From JAYWIG01 sp043789035 (GTDB taxonomy: Bacteria; Pseudomonadota; Gammaproteobacteria; Burkholderiales; Burkholderiaceae_E), in the NCBI GenBank assembly GCA_043789035.1, contig JAYWIG010000201.1, forward strand, positions 1-43,894: a stretch of 43,894 bases of DNA. The letters are read 5' to 3'. The notes under the pieces were generated by a model. The model was not told where the DNA came from. It saw nothing but the letters and a program-made list of their open reading frames with translations, and ran no database searches. Every line of letters begins with the position of its first letter. The stretch's first letter is position 1. The position numbers and the translations under genes are program-made. Shown here in pieces: positions 40,283-43,894 of the stretch.

Positions 40283-41257
40283 TTAATATGCGAGCCGAGT
40301 TACTTTCGCACCTAGTTCACTTAGACGATATTGCAATCCATCATCGCCGGCTAAATGCAGTGCACCTACGGCGGCAAAACAGATTTTATTCGACTCTCGC
40401 ATGAACGCAATTAACCGCGAGGCCATTCTTTGATCACGCTCAGTAAAAAGGCGCTCTCTAAGGGATAGCAGTTTTGCTTTAGACCCGAAGTTACGGCCTT
40501 TAATTTTATCCAGAGCATTCAGATCGCCTAGACGCCATGCATCGACTAAATCTTGCGTCGTGCTGTCCCACTTTCTCACTTGCTCAAACCGCATTAATAA
40601 TTGTTCTTTTTGTTCTTCCAACGATCCTTTAACGAACGCGTCTACTTGTTCGGAAACTTGCTCAAGCTCAAGAATATGTTTATTGTCTTTTTTTGCCTGT
40701 GTCAACAGCTTTGACTCTAAGCCAATGGATTTTTCAAGATTCATTTTTCTATCGTCTTCGCTCAGCAAACTGATCGCGACGAACCACGGCGCGTACCGCT
40801 CATAGGTTGCTTTTTCTTGAGTAAACCAACCAAAATGCCTAGCCATCGCTGTGAATTGATCTTCGCCAATAATTTGCGATAAGCTTGTGTTGCTGTCCAA
40901 GCGCACATAAGGGCGAAACATGGCCGTAGCTTCGGGCAATCGAACTTGCATGTCTACTTCAACCGCCAGTATTTCACTTTGGGCGATACAGTTTTCGATT
41001 TTCGAAGGCAGTGGGTAAAAGCGGGAGAGCCCAGCGTGAACGCTACCAAATAAATACGTTGTTGCACTGCCTTCTGGTAGTTTTACTTCGAATAAAGCGG
41101 GGGTGAATTGAAAGCCGGGAATGTTTCGATATGCGCACCCGATGCTTGACGCCAACGCGCCGCCAAGCAGGCCTAAGCCTGCTAACTTTGCAACACAACT
41201 TCTGCGATTAATATCCAACAGCGCAGCCGTCTCTGCGTGAGTCACTGGCAGCAACAT
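40283..41257 (-). CDS. TraB/GumN family protein
   Basis: 324 aa: TYLFGSVHAGLSRFYPLP near 68 (GxxH motif), ILAVEVD near 95 and the C-terminal FAAVGALHLAGDDGLQYRLSELGAKVTRL, the conserved TraB/GumN positions. The N-terminus has NRRSCVAKLAGLGLLGG, resembling a Tat-type signal, and a lipobox-like SSIGC. The ATG at 41257 overlaps the gamma-glutamyltransferase gene by 50 nt; a TTG at 41218 would give a more compact signal peptide. Family proteins may be metalloproteases; function here unknown. Confidence 0.85.
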   Translation of the reverse strand: MLLPVTHAETAALLDINRRSCVAKLAGLGLLGGALASSIGCAYRNIPGFQFTPALFEVKLPEGSATTYLFGSVHAGLSRFYPLPSKIENCIAQSEILAVEVDMQVRLPEATAMFRPYVRLDSNTSLSQIIGEDQFTAMARHFGWFTQEKATYERYAPWFVAISLLSEDDRKMNLEKSIGLESKLLTQAKKDNKHILELEQVSEQVDAFVKGSLEEQKEQLLMRFEQVRKWDSTTQDLVDAWRLGDLNALDKIKGRNFGSKAKLLSLRERLFTERDQRMASRLIAFMRESNKICFAAVGALHLAGDDGLQYRLSELGAKVTRLAY

Positions 41258-42827
41258 AGCCGTCGTCTTCGGTTTGGCTTAGCTTCCAAATGAATTGGCC
41301 TGAACCGAAGTCCATGTAAGAGTCTTCGGTCCTTACGATTTGGTGGCCCATTCCCTTCAGGTCAGTTACTGTTGCGGGTGGCACCGTATTTTCAGCATCA
41401 ACCTCTAAGCCACGTTGTACTTTCCAACGCGGGGCATCGCAGGCAGCTTGAGGGTTTTGCTTGTAATCTAGCATGCGAATCAACGTTTGAATGTGGCCTT
41501 GCGGTTGCATATTGCCACCCATTACACCAAAGCTCATTTGCGGCTCGCCGTCCTTCGTCAGGAAGGCAGGGATAATTGTTTGGAATGGGCGTTTGCCCGG
41601 AGCCACACAATTCTGATGATTCTTATCGAGGCTAAAACCGTGACCCCGATTTTGAAGAGACACACCAGTACCGGGCACAACGACGCCAGAACCAAAGCCC
41701 ATGTAGTTCGATTGAATATAGGAAACCATCATGCCACTCTCATCAGCGGTTGTAAGGTAAATCGTGCCGCCGGCGGGCGGTGTGCCGTGCTCAAAGTGGG
41801 TTGCCTTATCATGCTTAATCAACTTTGCACGTTCAGCGAGATAGCTCGGGTTAAGCAGGGCCTCTGGTGTTACTTTGGTCATGTAACGGGAATCGGCCAC
41901 GTAGGCGTACACATCCGCAAATGCAAGTTTCATCGCTTCGATTTGCAGATGCATAGATTGTGCAGAATCTACCGCATAGCTACTTAAATCAAAGTGCTCC
42001 AACATACCCAGCGCCATAAGAGCGGCAATGCCTTGGCCGTTTGGTGGGATTTCATGCAAGGTATAGCCGCGATAATTCTGTGAGAGTGGTTTGACCCAAT
42101 CAACAGAATATGTCTTAAAGTCGTCAGCGGTAATGACAGCGCCGTGCTGCTGGCAAAAAGCTGCAATGGCTTGGGCCGTTTGACCTTCGTAATAGTCTTT
42201 ACCTTTTGTAGCGGCAATACGTTTTAATGTTTCGGCAGCACCTGTGAAGATGAATTTCTCGCCAACATTGGGTGCTCGACCTTTGGGCATAAATGCTTGC
42301 GCAAAACCCGGTTGGTCTTGCAGCAAAGGCACCTGAGCTGCCCATTTGTTTTGGGTAATAGAGGTAACTCCGTAACCGTGCTCCGCTAATTCAATAGCCG
42401 GTTGCAAGCATTGCTCGAATGACAGTTTTCCAAACTTCTCGTGCATGGCTGCCCAGCCAGCTACTGCGCCAGGTACGGTCACTGAATCAACACCACGCAC
42501 TGGAAACACACCGTTGTATTTCTTTTGAAAGTAAGCAACATCCCATGCTGCCGGAGCTGTGCCGGAGGCATTCATGCCATGCATTTGTTTGCCATCCCAA
42601 ATAATAGCGAATGCGTCACTACCCAGGCCGTTTGATACGGGTTCGCAAATGGAGATTGCAGCTGCAGCAGCAACGGTTGCATCAACCGCATTGCCGCCAG
42701 CTAACAGCATACGTAAACCTGCTTGCGCTGCCAACGGTTGCGATGTCGAAACGATATTGCGTGCGAAAACCGGTGTTCTCAACGTTGGGTAAGCGGCGTT
42801 CCAATTAAAGGGGTAGTGATTGCTCAT
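41208..42827 (-). CDS. Gamma-glutamyltransferase family protein
   Basis: 539 aa Ntn-hydrolase of the GGT family: AAQAGLRMLLAGGNAVDATVAAAAAISICEPVSNGLGSDAF, the autocleavage/nucleophile site GGTIYLTTADESG (about 355), and C-terminal FGVMGGNMQPQGH. No signal peptide is visible, so it is probably cytosolic, as in several GGT-like amidohydrolases that act on compounds other than glutathione. Its end overlaps the TraB/GumN start. Confidence 0.9.
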   Translation of the reverse strand: MSNHYPFNWNAAYPTLRTPVFARNIVSTSQPLAAQAGLRMLLAGGNAVDATVAAAAAISICEPVSNGLGSDAFAIIWDGKQMHGMNASGTAPAAWDVAYFQKKYNGVFPVRGVDSVTVPGAVAGWAAMHEKFGKLSFEQCLQPAIELAEHGYGVTSITQNKWAAQVPLLQDQPGFAQAFMPKGRAPNVGEKFIFTGAAETLKRIAATKGKDYYEGQTAQAIAAFCQQHGAVITADDFKTYSVDWVKPLSQNYRGYTLHEIPPNGQGIAALMALGMLEHFDLSSYAVDSAQSMHLQIEAMKLAFADVYAYVADSRYMTKVTPEALLNPSYLAERAKLIKHDKATHFEHGTPPAGGTIYLTTADESGMMVSYIQSNYMGFGSGVVVPGTGVSLQNRGHGFSLDKNHQNCVAPGKRPFQTIIPAFLTKDGEPQMSFGVMGGNMQPQGHIQTLIRMLDYKQNPQAACDAPRWKVQRGLEVDAENTVPPATVTDLKGMGHQIVRTEDSYMDFGSGQFIWKLSQTEDDGYVAASDSRRDGCAVGY

Positions 42828-42865
42828 TGAAGTTGTTCTATTAAATGTTATAAGAAAAGGGGGAT

Positions 42866-43861
42866 TTATTCGGGTTTGATATCGGCGCGCTGTATTACTG
42901 CTTTCCAGCTTTGTGCTTCGTCGCGATAAATTTTATTGAATTGCGCGGGAGTGGCGGTGGTAGCTTCAGCACCGAGCTTTTCTAAGCGTTCAATCATGTC
43001 GGGTGTTTTCATGATTGCATTGATTTCGGTGTTTAAGCGATTCACAATCGCGTCAGAGGTGTTGGCTGGCGCAAACATACCAAACCAGTTGCTAATCTCC
43101 ATCCCATTAACGCCAAGTTCCGCAAACGTGGGAATGTTAGGTAGTGAGGTAGAGCGCTTCGCACCGCTTACCGCTAGCGCTCTTACTTTGCCGTCCCTGA
43201 TGTGAATTTGGGCAGAAACAATGCTATCCATCAAAAACGCGATTTGCCCGGCAATTAAGTCCGGAATCACAAGCCCGGTGCCTCGATAAGGAATATGAAC
43301 CGCATACAGATTGCCGGCTCGCCATTTGAACATCTCACCCGATAGATGAGGGTAGGTACCGATGCCGCTTGAACCATAGTTATAAAACCCCGGCTTTGCT
43401 TTGACTGCGCTCATCAATTCTTTGGCTGTTTTGAATGGCGAAGATGCGCCTACAACCAGCACGCTCGGGGCGGTTGCAACAATACCAACGCTAGTGAAGT
43501 CCTTGACCGAGTCGTACGGCATTTTTGGGTTTAATACAGGGCCAATCGAATGAGTAGAGCTCGTGGCTAACAAGAGTATGTAACCGTCGTTGCTGGCTTT
43601 TGCGACAAAGTCGGCACCGATAGTGCCACCTGCACCTGGTTTGTTTTCCACAATCACGTTTTGGCCAAGTGATGTCGATAGGCGTTGCGCTACCAAGCGA
43701 CCCAAAATGTCGGTAGCGCCGCCAACCGGAAATGGAATGATGAGCCGAATCGGTTTTGTCGGATAGGCTGCCGATTGTGAAAAAGCGTGGCGACTTAGTA
43801 TCGTTGATCCTATCGCTAAGGCAATTGGTGTTGCTACTAAAGCTCTTCTTGAGTTTTGCAT
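42866..43861 (-). CDS. Bug-family tripartite tricarboxylate transporter binding protein (TctC-like)
   Basis: 331 aa with a signal peptide ending near AFSQSA and the Bug/TctC core: YPTKPIRLIIPFPVGGATDILGRLVAQ, VENKPGAGGTIGADFVAKASNDGYILLLA, GTYPHLSGEMFKW, HIPYRGTGLVIPDLIAGQIAFLMDS, and SLPNIPTFAELGVNGMEISNWFGMFAPA. It binds a carboxylate in the periplasm. It lies 38 nt upstream of the gamma-glutamyltransferase gene; no TctA/TctB genes are in the window, typical of orphan Bug genes in Burkholderiales. Confidence 0.93.
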   Translation of the reverse strand: MQNSRRALVATPIALAIGSTILSRHAFSQSAAYPTKPIRLIIPFPVGGATDILGRLVAQRLSTSLGQNVIVENKPGAGGTIGADFVAKASNDGYILLLATSSTHSIGPVLNPKMPYDSVKDFTSVGIVATAPSVLVVGASSPFKTAKELMSAVKAKPGFYNYGSSGIGTYPHLSGEMFKWRAGNLYAVHIPYRGTGLVIPDLIAGQIAFLMDSIVSAQIHIRDGKVRALAVSGAKRSTSLPNIPTFAELGVNGMEISNWFGMFAPANTSDAIVNRLNTEINAIMKTPDMIERLEKLGAEATTATPAQFNKIYRDEAQSWKAVIQRADIKPE

Positions 43862-43894
43862 TTATGGTGCTGTTCAGGTTAACTATTTGCTCAT

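Overview
The window reads as chromosomal DNA of a Gram-negative proteobacterium, most likely a betaproteobacterium of the Burkholderiales. Pointers are a Bug/TctC-type tripartite tricarboxylate binding protein, a PEP-CTERM surface protein behind a near-perfect sigma-54 promoter, a FdxA-type 7Fe ferredoxin, a PHA-granule regulatory small protein, a glutaminyl-tRNA synthetase and LIV-type ABC transporters. Base composition is roughly balanced. No rRNA, tRNA, CRISPR, IS element or recognisable transcription-regulator gene was seen.

Region 1 (1-20.8 kb) is the most interesting part. Leftward: fdxA and a very large flavo-iron-sulfur oxidoreductase that runs off the left edge (at least 1083 codons). 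Its architecture is a GltD/NfnB-like half followed by a PyrK/NfnA-like half. Rightward, a tightly packed run of genes, many overlapping by 4 nt: a molybdenum hydroxylase (FAD subunit plus a 2Fe-2S/Mo fusion subunit), a 6-hydroxynicotinate reductase-like protein, an ApbE-like UPF0280 protein, two tandem AA_synth (DUF1185) paralogs, a complete LIV-type ABC transporter (binding protein, fused LivH-LivM permease, two ATPases), an enamidase-like amidohydrolase, nicotinate phosphoribosyltransferase (pncB), a crotonase, an NhaD/citrate-type ion transporter, a PHA-system protein and a small secreted protein. Read together this resembles the reductive nicotinate route: nicotinate to 6-hydroxynicotinate to tetrahydro-6-oxonicotinate to 2-formylglutarate plus ammonia. 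The ferredoxin and Nfn-like protein would be candidate low-potential electron donors for the reductase. This is the Eubacterium barkeri upper pathway; the respiratory Azorhizobium version continues through glutarate and glutaryl-CoA.

Region 2 (20.8-26.2 kb): leftward RidA - glutaryl-CoA dehydrogenase - class II aldolase/decarboxylase genes, divergent from a fused flavin monooxygenase/Old-Yellow-Enzyme protein of the 2-aminobenzoyl-CoA monooxygenase/reductase type. A 7-5-7 palindrome sits in the shared promoter region. Glutaryl-CoA dehydrogenase could take the C5 product of either ring pathway to crotonyl-CoA. msrA follows.

Region 3 (26.2-43.9 kb) is mixed housekeeping: a decayed DUF72 gene, two amidase-signature enzymes, pdxH, a Sel1-repeat protein, a lemA-TPM-TPM set, a small HExxH protein, the PEP-CTERM gene, DUF3108, DUF2237, glnS, an FKBP isomerase, DUF1499, a beta-hydroxyacid dehydrogenase, an alpha/beta-hydrolase remnant, a TraB/GumN protein, a gamma-glutamyltransferase homolog and a Bug-family binding protein.

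All function calls rest on motif and family recognition by eye; no database search was run.
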